Shown: positions 34,974 through 42,829 of the stretch, one piece after another
How positions within the stretch are numbered: the first letter of the stretch is position 1
How the letters are laid out: every line of letters starts with the position of its first letter
Assembly: GCF_018128905.1 (NCBI RefSeq)
Contig: NZ_CP063808.1
Coordinates: 4,278,001-4,342,000, forward strand
Reading direction: 5' to 3'
DNA: 64,000 nucleotides
Source: Streptomyces sp. A2-16
GTDB lineage: Bacteria; Actinomycetota; Actinomycetes; Streptomycetales; Streptomycetaceae
Made by a program: the position numbers and the translations under genes
The notes under the pieces: model-generated
Database searches by the model: none
Told to the model about the DNA's origin: nothing
What the model saw: the letters and a program-made list of their open reading frames with translations, nothing else

Positions 34974-35522
34974 CTACTTGTCGGGGCGGGGCCCGGCACT
35001 GGCGTAATAGAGGGCCCGGGCCTGCTTGACGCGGTCCAGAGCGGTGCCGTGTGCGGCGCCGTCGACGTTCAGCGGCGGACGCAGCCGGGAAATCAGTGCC
35101 GTCTCCAGCGGGACGGGATCGGGACACTCGCTCCAGGTGAGGGTGAGGTGCCGGTGCATCCACTGGGTGAGACGCTGCTCGTCCTCGCCCAGCAGGACGA
35201 CGCGGTCGGTCCAGGAGGTGCGGTAGCCCTCTGCGGACATCAGCAGTCCGGCCAGGGTGCGGCGCAGGGTGGAGCGGCCGGAGTCCCTCAGGTGGTTGGA
35301 GACGATGCGGGACCGCAGCCGCTTGGCCTTGCCCAGGTACAGAAGCCGCAGCTCGGCATCACCCGAGTTGGCGGGGCCGTTGAAGACGGCCAGTGCCTCG
35401 GGCGGTGCCCACCAGGCGTACAGGCCCGCCGTGCTCGGCAGGGCGGTGACTGCGGTGTCCAGGCTCCGTGGCGCGGAGAGCAGGTCGGCTTCGGCCTGGC
35501 GGACGATGGCGTCGTCGAGCAT
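34974..35522 (-). CDS. GIY-YIG nuclease-like protein
   Basis: The protein has 182 residues. The GIY-YIG module runs from AGLYAWW (the GIY part) to RLLYLGKAKRLRSRIVSNHL (the YIG part plus the conserved Arg), then a helix with the W-x-E-like segment WSECPDPVPLETALI, where a metal-binding Glu is expected. There is no obvious DNA-recognition domain. It is a standalone cytoplasmic protein and could act in DNA repair, restriction or mobile-element biology. It is convergent with the preceding Cys-rich hypothetical gene. Confidence 0.75.
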   Translation of the reverse strand: MLDDAIVRQAEADLLSAPRSLDTAVTALPSTAGLYAWWAPPEALAVFNGPANSGDAELRLLYLGKAKRLRSRIVSNHLRDSGRSTLRRTLAGLLMSAEGYRTSWTDRVVLLGEDEQRLTQWMHRHLTLTWSECPDPVPLETALISRLRPPLNVDGAAHGTALDRVKQARALYYASAGPRPDK

Positions 35523-35845
35523 GGACGCACCCTAGGCCGGACCGGGCAGGTCTGTCCGGGTTTCAGGCGGCGCGGGCGTTCAGCCGGTGTGATCACACAG
35601 GCTACGGCGGGCCCTGCGCTCCACGAGTGCGGGCACATAGCTGCGAACGGCACGGTTTCCAGGAGACGCGCAGGCTGAGGCGACCGCGGCCTCGCCTTTG
35701 CCGGTCAGCGGTTCGCGCCTCTCGGCGAGGTGGACGGCTCCGGTGACACGGCAGGACATGCTGCGGGCCGTGAGGACGGTCCGCAGCATGTCGAGGGCGG
35801 TGTTCCGGTCGGTGGTGACCGGGGGTCAGCGGCCGCTTGTCACGG
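35523..35845. other. Gap with one short unassigned minus-strand frame
   Basis: A frame on - from 35789 to 35580 could encode 69 residues (MSCRVTGAVHLAERREPL...), moderately coding-like but with no recognised family and no ribosome site. It may be a gene remnant. Nothing else was recognised. Confidence 0.35.
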
Positions 35846-38395
35846 TCACGGGAACTGGGTGATCTTGGACGGGATGGTGTCGGTGCCGGAGGTGGGTGCG
35901 CCGGTGTCGTTGACGACGTGGGCGTACTGGCCCTTGCCGCCCAGGGAGATCACCTGGATGCTGTGCAGCTTGATGCCGGTCTTGACGGGCACCTGGAAGC
36001 CGTGGTGCTGCACGATGGACGGGTCCGAGGTGTAGTTGCAGTAGCTGCCCAGGCCCCAGGCCTCATGCACGTTGACCGTGTCGGCCACCTTGTAGGCGGC
36101 GTAGCCGACGATGCCGTCGTGGGTGATGGCGGCGGCGTTGGGGGCGTCATAGGCCTTCTCGTTCTGGAAGAAGATCGTGCGGCCCCGTTCGCCGTTCCAC
36201 AGCACGTCGTACTTGTTGAAGTGTTCGACGAACAGGCCGGTGGTGAGGACGTCGTCGCCGTTCACCACCAGGCCGTAGTCGGCCCGGTTGGTCTCCCAGC
36301 CGACGCCCTGGCCGTGGTCGGCGCGCCAGATCCAGGTGTGGTCGATGACGACGTCGTCGCTGTTGACCACCACGGAGTTGGTCGCGAGCCCTGGGCCCGC
36401 GCCGCCGATGCGGATGAACACGTCCTGCATGGTGGTCGGGTTGGCGGAGTGGTCGGCTGCCGCTCCGGCGGGGCCGAGCTGGAGCAGGGTGTCGGAGCGG
36501 CTCGCGCCGGCGTCGATGAGGAATCCGGCGAGCCGAACGCCGTCGACGTCCGCCACGTGCATGGCGTCGATGCCGCCGTCGGGCACGAGCGTGGCCAGGC
36601 CCAGACCCAGCACCACGGTGTTGGAACGGGTGACGTTGATGGTCTGGTCGAGGTGATAGACGCCCGGGGTGAAGAGCAGGTTGAGGCCCTGGGCCAGCGC
36701 GGTGTTGATGGTGGCCGCCGTCGCTCCCGGCTTGACGACGTAGAACTGGCTGAGCGGCAGCGAGGTCCCGGCGTTGGCGGGCCAGGACACACCGCGGGCG
36801 TTGGTGCGCTTGGCGGGGACGAAGACCTTGTAGTCGTTGCCGTCGAGGTAGAGGAACGGCTTCTCACGCGAGACCGGAGTGGTGTCCAGCGTGGTGTACG
36901 GGCCGGTGTCGAAGTTGGTTGCGGGGGCGCCCTGGACCCCGGTGAACGTCATGTTCCACACGCCGTTGGTCCAGCCGCCGACCGAGCTGTCGCGGGTGTA
37001 CCACTGCTGCTGGGAGTACGGGCCCACGGTGCCGTCGATCTTCGAGTCGGCGATGTAGCCTCCGGAGGCCCAACCGTAGCCGTTGGGGGCCAGGTTGAGG
37101 CCACCCTTGACGTGGATGCGCCGGAAGGGCGCTGCCTGGGCGACGGCCCAGCGGTCGGTGCCGTTGGACGGGGTGATCGCGAGGTTCTCCGCCGAACGCC
37201 AGAAGTTCTGCGTGGCGTTGCCGTTGAACCATCCTGCATCCACGGTGATGTCGCCGTTGATCTGGGTGTCGTCGGGGTTGAGCCCGAGTCCTGAGATCGA
37301 TGTGTAGAAGCCCAGTTGGGCGTTGATGCCGTTGTAGGTGCCCGGCTTGAGGAGGAACTGGTAGCGACCGGAGCCGAACTGGGCGGACTCCTGCTGGGTG
37401 AAGACCTGGTCGAACTTCTGCTGGAGGTTGGGCGTGGAGGGGTCGACGACGATCACGTTCGGGCCCAGGTCGCCGCCGCCCTCGACCGGGTCACCGGTGC
37501 CGCCGGACGTGGTGTGGACGGCGAATTCCCACAGCGAGTAGCCGTAGACCGTCCCGCGGGCCGTCCCGAGCATGCGTACGTAGCGACCCGTGCCGCTCAC
37601 GTCATAGGAGGCGCGGCCGCCGGTCGCGCCGGTGACGGTCTTGAGGGTGTTCCAGGTCTGGCCGTCGGCGGAGGCCTGGAGCTGGAAGTCCTTGCCGTAC
37701 GCGGCCTCCCAGTTCAGGTCGATCCGGCAGATGTCCTGGGACGAGCCCAGATCGACGCGCAGCCATTGCGGGTCCGCGGCCTGGCTGGACCAGCGGGTGG
37801 AGTCGTTGCCGTCGAACGCCGCGGACGCCGGGGTGCCGGCGTTCTCCGTCGAGGAAGCCGAAGTGGGCTTGCCCTGCGCCGAGTTGGCGGTGGAGCAGGT
37901 GGCGGGCTGGGACGTGCCCGGGGTCCCGAACACCTGGAACTCCCAGAGCGAGTAACCCCATGGCGTGGCCCTGTGGACGCCCTGCATACGGACGTAGCGG
38001 CCCTGGCCCGAGACGGTGAGGGTGTCGGTGCCGCCGTCCCCGCCGGTGACGGTCCGAAGATCGCTCCAGGAACCGCCGTCCGGCGAGACCTGGATCTTGT
38101 AGTCCGCGGCGTAGGCCGCTTCCCAGTTGAGGACGACCTGGCTGATCGAGGCCGTGGCTCCCAGGTCGACCTGGAACCACTGGTCGTCGGTCGCGGCCGA
38201 GGACCAGCGGGTGCCCGTGTTGCCGTCAACCGCGGCGGCTGCGGGCGTTGCCGCGTTCTCCGTCGAGGACGACGTGGCTGTCCTGCCCTGGGACAGGTTG
38301 GCGTCGGCCGCTTGGGCCGACGGTGGTGCGACGACAGGAAGAGTGATCAGCGCCGCTGTACTGGCGAGCGCGGCAATGAGAGATCTGAGGCCCAT
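35846..38395 (-). CDS. Secreted CBM32-CBM32-beta-helix carbohydrate-active protein
   Basis: The protein has 849 residues with a signal peptide (1-29). Two F5/8 type C (CBM32) domains (about 30-165 and 170-310) each carry the NxxTRWSS, WxxVDLG and YVRM landmarks. The remaining 500 residues (GPNVIVVDPSTPNLQQKFDQ onward) form a pectate-lyase-like parallel beta-helix with repeated DGV.L.GFLID and NSDDVVIDHTWIWRADHG turns, related to GH55-type folds. It is probably a polysaccharide-active enzyme, with substrate unknown. The ATG at 38395 begins the signal peptide and follows AGGGGAAC. Confidence 0.82.
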   Translation of the reverse strand: MGLRSLIAALASTAALITLPVVAPPSAQAADANLSQGRTATSSSTENAATPAAAAVDGNTGTRWSSAATDDQWFQVDLGATASISQVVLNWEAAYAADYKIQVSPDGGSWSDLRTVTGGDGGTDTLTVSGQGRYVRMQGVHRATPWGYSLWEFQVFGTPGTSQPATCSTANSAQGKPTSASSTENAGTPASAAFDGNDSTRWSSQAADPQWLRVDLGSSQDICRIDLNWEAAYGKDFQLQASADGQTWNTLKTVTGATGGRASYDVSGTGRYVRMLGTARGTVYGYSLWEFAVHTTSGGTGDPVEGGGDLGPNVIVVDPSTPNLQQKFDQVFTQQESAQFGSGRYQFLLKPGTYNGINAQLGFYTSISGLGLNPDDTQINGDITVDAGWFNGNATQNFWRSAENLAITPSNGTDRWAVAQAAPFRRIHVKGGLNLAPNGYGWASGGYIADSKIDGTVGPYSQQQWYTRDSSVGGWTNGVWNMTFTGVQGAPATNFDTGPYTTLDTTPVSREKPFLYLDGNDYKVFVPAKRTNARGVSWPANAGTSLPLSQFYVVKPGATAATINTALAQGLNLLFTPGVYHLDQTINVTRSNTVVLGLGLATLVPDGGIDAMHVADVDGVRLAGFLIDAGASRSDTLLQLGPAGAAADHSANPTTMQDVFIRIGGAGPGLATNSVVVNSDDVVIDHTWIWRADHGQGVGWETNRADYGLVVNGDDVLTTGLFVEHFNKYDVLWNGERGRTIFFQNEKAYDAPNAAAITHDGIVGYAAYKVADTVNVHEAWGLGSYCNYTSDPSIVQHHGFQVPVKTGIKLHSIQVISLGGKGQYAHVVNDTGAPTSGTDTIPSKITQFP

Positions 38396-38834
38396 GCCAT
38401 GTTCCCCTGGGGGTGGATGAAGGATGGTCACGAAAGGCCGTGCTGTGAGCGTCGTGCGGTGCGGGAGGTCGTCGAACATGCAACCAAGCTGTTTCACGGC
38501 TTAGTTCACGTCTTGATTTAAATGTTGACCTCAGCGGTTCGGCAAGCCCTCGGACATCAGATTCCGTGCAAGTCGTGTACACCGCGGGCGCCCTGACCCG
38601 TCAGCGGCATTCAGTGGGTGACGCCAAGGGGCATCGCTTCCAGGTCGGGCGCCTGCGGCTTCTCCGGCGCCCGGGTTCCGTCCATCCCGGCTTGCGGCTT
38701 GCGGCTTGTGGCCCGCGGTCGTCGGACGGGCGCCCGATCGCGCTGGCACAACGGCTGGACATCGTGATCAGCCGCAGCCGCAGCCGCAGCCGCAGCCAGA
38801 ATGTGATCCCCGTCGACCGTCGCGTCTCAACCGT
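38396..38834. other. Gap between secreted CBM32 protein and WD40-like gene
   Basis: No gene was recognised. An AT-rich patch (ATTTAAAT at 38516-38523) and two TTCACG direct repeats 11 bases apart (38494 and 38505) lie upstream of the CBM32 gene and could be promoter or regulator sequence. A hexanucleotide repeat is listed separately. Confidence 0.4.
38770..38797. repeat. Short tandem hexanucleotide repeat (GCAGCC)
   Basis: About four and a half copies of CAGCCG/GCAGCC in a row, just beyond the 3' end of the WD40-like gene. It is non-coding as far as can be seen and potentially slippage-prone. Confidence 0.75.
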
Positions 38835-39923
38835 TCACGCAGTCCACAGGCGGACCACGCCGTCACCCAGCTGCAGGAACTGCCGTGCGTCTGGGTGGTG
38901 ATGTGTGGGGGAGAGGCCGGGAACTTCGCCCAGGAGTTTCCCCTCGACGGGATCCCAGATCGACAGCCCCGCGTCGCCGCAACTGAACAGGCGGCTGCCG
39001 TCGCTGAAGAAAGGCCCGGTCGGGCCTGCGATGGCGAGGAGTTCTACGGCCATCTCGTACTGGCCGGTGCGACTCGTGTCGAAGATCCGTGCCCCGGGCC
39101 GCATGACGGAGTCGTCCTCGCCGATTCCCTCCACGGCGACCCTGACGGAGTCGATCCAGGTCATGGCGCTGTTCCAGTAGTACCCCCGGTCGCACACATC
39201 GACCCGGCTCGGACCGTCCTCGGACTCCCACACGTTGGTCTCGAACCATGGGCTCAGATCCCACACGGAGGGGACGCCGATCGGATGCCATATCCAGCCG
39301 TCGTCCAGGATCCGCTTGCCATCAGGGCTCACATACAGTGCGCCGTGGAAGTAGTCGAGGTAGTGCTCCGGCAAGGGACCTTCCTCTGGAGGCACAGGAA
39401 TGGACCGATCGGTCAGCAGCAAGCCGGTTTGCGGGTCCGACACGTCCAGCCGGTTCCAGTCCGTGCGGTGGATCACGACGCAGCGCCCCTGGCTCTGTCC
39501 GAACGCCAGGGAGAACGGCACGGTCTCCGTCTCGTAGCCCTCGTTCTCCAGGTCCAGCGTGACCTCGCCGGTCCGCAGGTCGATCACCTCTCCGAACCGA
39601 CCGTAGTCGTTGACCACCGCGGCGAACATGCCGTCGTGGGAGGCGTGCAGGCGCCTGCGCAGCGGACGGTCGTTCCAGGGATCATGGTCGGGTTCATCCG
39701 GAACAGTCGTGGTCGCGACGGCCTCGTGGTGACCGGTTGCCATGTCCCAACGGCTGATCGTGCCGTCCTCGCCCAGCGCCAGCCACACCGGCTGCTCGCC
39801 GTCGCTCACCGCTGCCAGATCGGCGACCGCTCCCAAGCGCGATGGCACCGCCACCTCGCGGACGGCGTCATAACCACCAGTCACCGCTGACCCCCACAGC
39901 CCCCGAACACGAACCGACACCAT
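38835..39923 (-). CDS. WD40-like beta-propeller protein, cytoplasmic, unknown role
   Basis: The protein has 362 residues without a signal peptide. Repeats ending in WD or the like are visible: ISRWDMATGHH, EVIDLRTGEVTLDL, RLDVSDPQTGLLL, SVWDLSPWF, ARIFDTSRTGQYEM, LSIWDPVEGKLL, VVRLWTA. Seven degenerate blades are plausible. I do not recognise a specific function; proteins of this kind usually serve as interaction scaffolds or sensors. The start is GTG at 39923 with no strong ribosome site, so it is less certain. Confidence 0.7.
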   Translation of the reverse strand: MVSVRVRGLWGSAVTGGYDAVREVAVPSRLGAVADLAAVSDGEQPVWLALGEDGTISRWDMATGHHEAVATTTVPDEPDHDPWNDRPLRRRLHASHDGMFAAVVNDYGRFGEVIDLRTGEVTLDLENEGYETETVPFSLAFGQSQGRCVVIHRTDWNRLDVSDPQTGLLLTDRSIPVPPEEGPLPEHYLDYFHGALYVSPDGKRILDDGWIWHPIGVPSVWDLSPWFETNVWESEDGPSRVDVCDRGYYWNSAMTWIDSVRVAVEGIGEDDSVMRPGARIFDTSRTGQYEMAVELLAIAGPTGPFFSDGSRLFSCGDAGLSIWDPVEGKLLGEVPGLSPTHHHPDARQFLQLGDGVVRLWTA

Positions 39924-39998
39924 ATCCGGCCGGGTTACGGATTGTCGTGGTCAACCCAACCGGCGAAGCGGCCGACCTGCAAGATCGAGCAATGCTGT

Positions 39999-40748
39999 CT
40001 ACGCAGCCGTGTCCCAGGATGCGGCGTTGTCCCAGAACGCCTCCAACTGGTCCACGTGAAAGTCGTACCACTGCCCGTCCGCGGGCCGAAGAACCATCTT
40101 CATGTTCTCCAACCTTTGGATCTTGTACGCGTAGTACTGAAGATAGAGCGACGCCCGGGAAGTTCCCGGCGCGATGTGTGTCCATCCGAAGCTCAGTTCC
40201 TCCGTGGTCACCCGCACCTCCAAGCGTCCACCCACCGAGGAGTGAAGCCGTTCGAGGTGCGTGAGAGTCCCACGGGTCTGCGCGGTGCGACGGGCATGGT
40301 CCGCTTGGATGCCGAGCCGGTTCTCAGCCAGCTCCTCGGCGGGCGAGGCCGGCTGAACCACAAGGATGCGCACGACACTGCCGAAGCGCAGCCGCCTCTC
40401 CAAAGCGTGAAGAATTGAGGGGACCGTGCTGGTGAGGGAGACGCCGCCCAAGTACAGGTCGCCGTCACCCTGAAGATCCTCTTCATGGGAGGGCGGAAAC
40501 GTCGTGAGGAGTACGGGACTCCGCGCGGACTCCCTCGCACCGGCGAGTGCGTCCAGTCTTGCCCGGGTGACCAGGGTCCCGGTGGCCAGAAGCGCGAGCA
40601 CCGCGAGCAGTGCGCCGAGGACCTTCTCCGTCGAGACGATGCCCGCGAGGTTGAGCACAGCGAGGGCGATCGAAACCGTGATCGTCAAGTAGGCGTCGAG
40701 GTTCTCTCCTCGGCGAATCTCATGTCCCGCGCGCCTGATCCACGACAT
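39999..40748 (-). CDS. Membrane-anchored protein with two N-terminal TM helices, unknown function
   Basis: The protein has 249 residues. After MSWIRRAGHEIRRGENLDAY come two adjacent hydrophobic helices (about 20-38 and 43-62), then a soluble cytoplasmic domain (70-249) with VVRILVVQPASPAEELAENR, SRASLYLQYYAYK and DFHVDQLEAFWDNA. I do not recognise the family. The start is uncertain: the ATG at 40748 precedes the basic N-terminus naturally, but ribosome-site support is weak and the frame extends to 40793. It is separated from the WD40-like gene by 75 bases and in the same direction. Confidence 0.6.
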   Translation of the reverse strand: MSWIRRAGHEIRRGENLDAYLTITVSIALAVLNLAGIVSTEKVLGALLAVLALLATGTLVTRARLDALAGARESARSPVLLTTFPPSHEEDLQGDGDLYLGGVSLTSTVPSILHALERRLRFGSVVRILVVQPASPAEELAENRLGIQADHARRTAQTRGTLTHLERLHSSVGGRLEVRVTTEELSFGWTHIAPGTSRASLYLQYYAYKIQRLENMKMVLRPADGQWYDFHVDQLEAFWDNAASWDTAA

Positions 40749-41088
40749 GCCGATCAACGTAGTCGAGAACCTACGTCCAAGTGGCCAACTCACCGGACTG
40801 GCAAGGCGGCAGGCATAGGAGCCGATCCGGCCACGTCGATCTTCACCCCCGTGCAGGACCGCCGCCCGTGTCCCACAGTGTCCAGCGAATGGGTCTGGCG
40901 TATTTCAGAAGCGTCACGGGTCTTGTCACCAGTGCGGGTGCCGTGCCAATGTCCGGCCATGGTTACGTAACCATGGCCCGACAAAAAGGGTCCAAGTGGC
41001 TGTATACGGACCCTGGTTCATCAGTGCCTCGGCTCAGGTGACGAACCCGCACTCCGCCCTCCACGATTTCCCCGTCACTGGAGACGAC
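40749..41088. other. Intergenic region before the GH5 gene
   Basis: The region contains a striking 24-bp palindrome (listed separately) and a possible -10 element TATACG at about 41003. No other gene or RNA was recognised. Confidence 0.45.
40955..40978. promoter_or_regulatory. 24-bp perfect palindrome upstream of the GH5 gene
   Basis: The core ATGGTTACGTAACCAT is flanked by GGCC on each side, giving 12-bp perfect arms centred on CG. It lies 111 bases before the GH5 start codon and has the shape of a LacI/GalR-type operator. It differs from the palindromes in the left-hand cluster. Confidence 0.7.
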
Positions 41089-42579
41089 ATGACGAAAACC
41101 CCGACGAGGTCGAGAAGACTGGCCAGTGTGCTCCTGGCCGGATTCGGCGCGACGCTGATGTTCCTGGGTGCCGCCGCCCCCGCTCCCGCCCTCGACCGGT
41201 CGGCCGGTGAGGCGTCCACCACCTCACACGCGGCGGAGAAGCCTGCCACGAAGGGGCGTACGAGTGACTTCCGCGGGGTGAACTGGGCGGACCCGCGCGA
41301 CAACTACGCCAGTGACGCCGTGGTGCCCAGCGGGCTGTCGGTGAACGACAGCTACCGCTCCGTGTACCGCACCACGCAGAAGATGGTGAGCGGCTTCAGG
41401 AAGAACCTGGGCGCCAACACGCTGCGCCTGCCGATCAACCCGGCAAGCGTGGGCACCACTTGGTGGAAGTCGTACCGCGCGACGATCGACGCGGCCACGG
41501 CCCAGGGTGACAAGGTCATCGTCAGCTACTGGGAGGCCGACTCGAGCAAGGACGGCTTCGTCGACGACACGGCGGCCTGGACGAAGATGTGGAACACGGT
41601 TGTGCGGGAGTACAAGCACAACCCGCGGGTCTACTTCGAGCCCATGAACGAGCCGCACGGCTACACCCTGGACCAGTGGGTGTCCGTCACCAGCGGCTGG
41701 CTGGCCCAGCACAAGGACGTCCCGCGCGGCCGTGTCGTGATCAGCGGCACCGGCTACAACGACAACGTCACCGGTGTCGGCGCGGCGCCCGCCCTGCGGG
41801 GAACACTGCTGTCCCTGCACTTCTACGGCTTCTGGAACAGCTACACCCAGCAGTCGGACTGGACCGCCGACCTCGAGGCCAGGATCGGCAAGTACGCCGG
41901 GCGGACGATCATCGACGAGGCCGGTTCCCCGATGACCATCGGTCTGAACTACGGCGCGTGGAACGGCAACATCTACACCTCCTACCTCGCGGCGGTCGCC
42001 AACACCGCCCGCAGCAAGGGAATGGGACTGGTGTACTGGCCGGGGCTGCGCTTCGGTGACGCCTACTCGATCGAGTCGCTGGACTCCCAGGGCAACCTGG
42101 TCGACAACAGCGCCACCGGCGTCGCACTGCTGCGCTGGGGCTACGGCTTCGGCAAGACCCCGCCCGTCAACAACCTGCCGCCGGCACCTCCCGGTGAGGT
42201 CCTGCGCGGAGTGGCTTCCAATCGCTGCGTCGACGTGCCCGGTTTCAGCACGGCCAACGGGACCCAGCTCGACCTCTGGGACTGCAACGCCGGCGGCAAC
42301 CAGTCCTGGAACTGGAACGCGGACAAGCAGCTCACCGTCTACGGCAACAAGTGCATGACGGTCGGCGGCAGCGGAGCCACGGCGGGCGACCCCGTGATCA
42401 TCACCGACTGCACCGGCGCGGCGGCCCAGCAGTGGAACGTGAACGCGGACCTCTCCGTGACCAGTGTCGCGAACCCGGCGCTCTGCCTGGACGCGGCCGG
42501 AGCGGGCACCGGCAACGGCACGTCGGTCGACGTCTGGTACTGCAACGGGGGCACCAACCAGCAGTGGGCCAGGAGTTGA
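41089..42579 (+). CDS. Secreted GH5 endo-glycanase with C-terminal CBM13
   Basis: The protein has 496 residues with a signal peptide (1-35). The GH5 barrel (about 58-355) has FEPMNEPHG with Glu188 (acid/base) and IIDEAGSP with Glu277 (nucleophile). A CBM13 (about 368-496) carries three repeats (CVDVPGF, CMTVGGS, CLDAAGA). GH5 with this architecture acts on beta-glycans such as cellulose, mannan or galactan; the subfamily was not determined. GGAGA lies 5 nt before the ATG; the frame is open upstream but outside the signal peptide. It stands apart from the main CAZyme cluster, with its own palindromic site upstream. Confidence 0.87.
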   Translation: MTKTPTRSRRLASVLLAGFGATLMFLGAAAPAPALDRSAGEASTTSHAAEKPATKGRTSDFRGVNWADPRDNYASDAVVPSGLSVNDSYRSVYRTTQKMVSGFRKNLGANTLRLPINPASVGTTWWKSYRATIDAATAQGDKVIVSYWEADSSKDGFVDDTAAWTKMWNTVVREYKHNPRVYFEPMNEPHGYTLDQWVSVTSGWLAQHKDVPRGRVVISGTGYNDNVTGVGAAPALRGTLLSLHFYGFWNSYTQQSDWTADLEARIGKYAGRTIIDEAGSPMTIGLNYGAWNGNIYTSYLAAVANTARSKGMGLVYWPGLRFGDAYSIESLDSQGNLVDNSATGVALLRWGYGFGKTPPVNNLPPAPPGEVLRGVASNRCVDVPGFSTANGTQLDLWDCNAGGNQSWNWNADKQLTVYGNKCMTVGGSGATAGDPVIITDCTGAAAQQWNVNADLSVTSVANPALCLDAAGAGTGNGTSVDVWYCNGGTNQQWARS

Positions 42580-42602
42580 CGCCCACGCCTGTTTCCCTCG
42601 GC

Positions 42603-42641
42603 CACTGAACTCGGTCACTGAATTCGGGCACTGAACCCGAG
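42603..42641. repeat. Three tandem 13-bp imperfect repeats
   Basis: CACTGAACTCGGT, CACTGAATTCGGG and CACTGAACCCGAG follow one another directly, 24 bases after the GH5 stop. The first and last units could also pair as a weak hairpin and may contribute to termination. Confidence 0.7.
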
Positions 42642-42759
42642 TAGGGAACAGGTCCACAGATCCGAACCGTCAGCGCCGTAGTGCTTCCTCCCACGGAGAA
42701 GCCGGCGGCGCTGTGGGTTGTGCCGGCAGACCGTGGTGAGCGCCTGCCTCTCGCCCGAC

Positions 42760-42797
42760 CCGGGCCGACGCCGTCAACTCGGGCCGACGCCGTCAAC
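42760..42797. repeat. Two tandem 19-bp repeats
   Basis: The unit CGGGCCGACGCCGTCAAC occurs twice in direct succession (42760-42778 and 42779-42797, first base differing) just beyond the 3' end of the PucR gene. It is probably recent slippage. Confidence 0.7.
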
Positions 42798-42829
42798 CCG
42801 GGGCGGCTGAGAAGTGCCCGCACGAATCG

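Noticed and set aside
42603..42641. Possible CRISPR array
   Set aside because: The 13-bp units are directly adjacent with no spacers and no cas genes are present; a simple tandem repeat.
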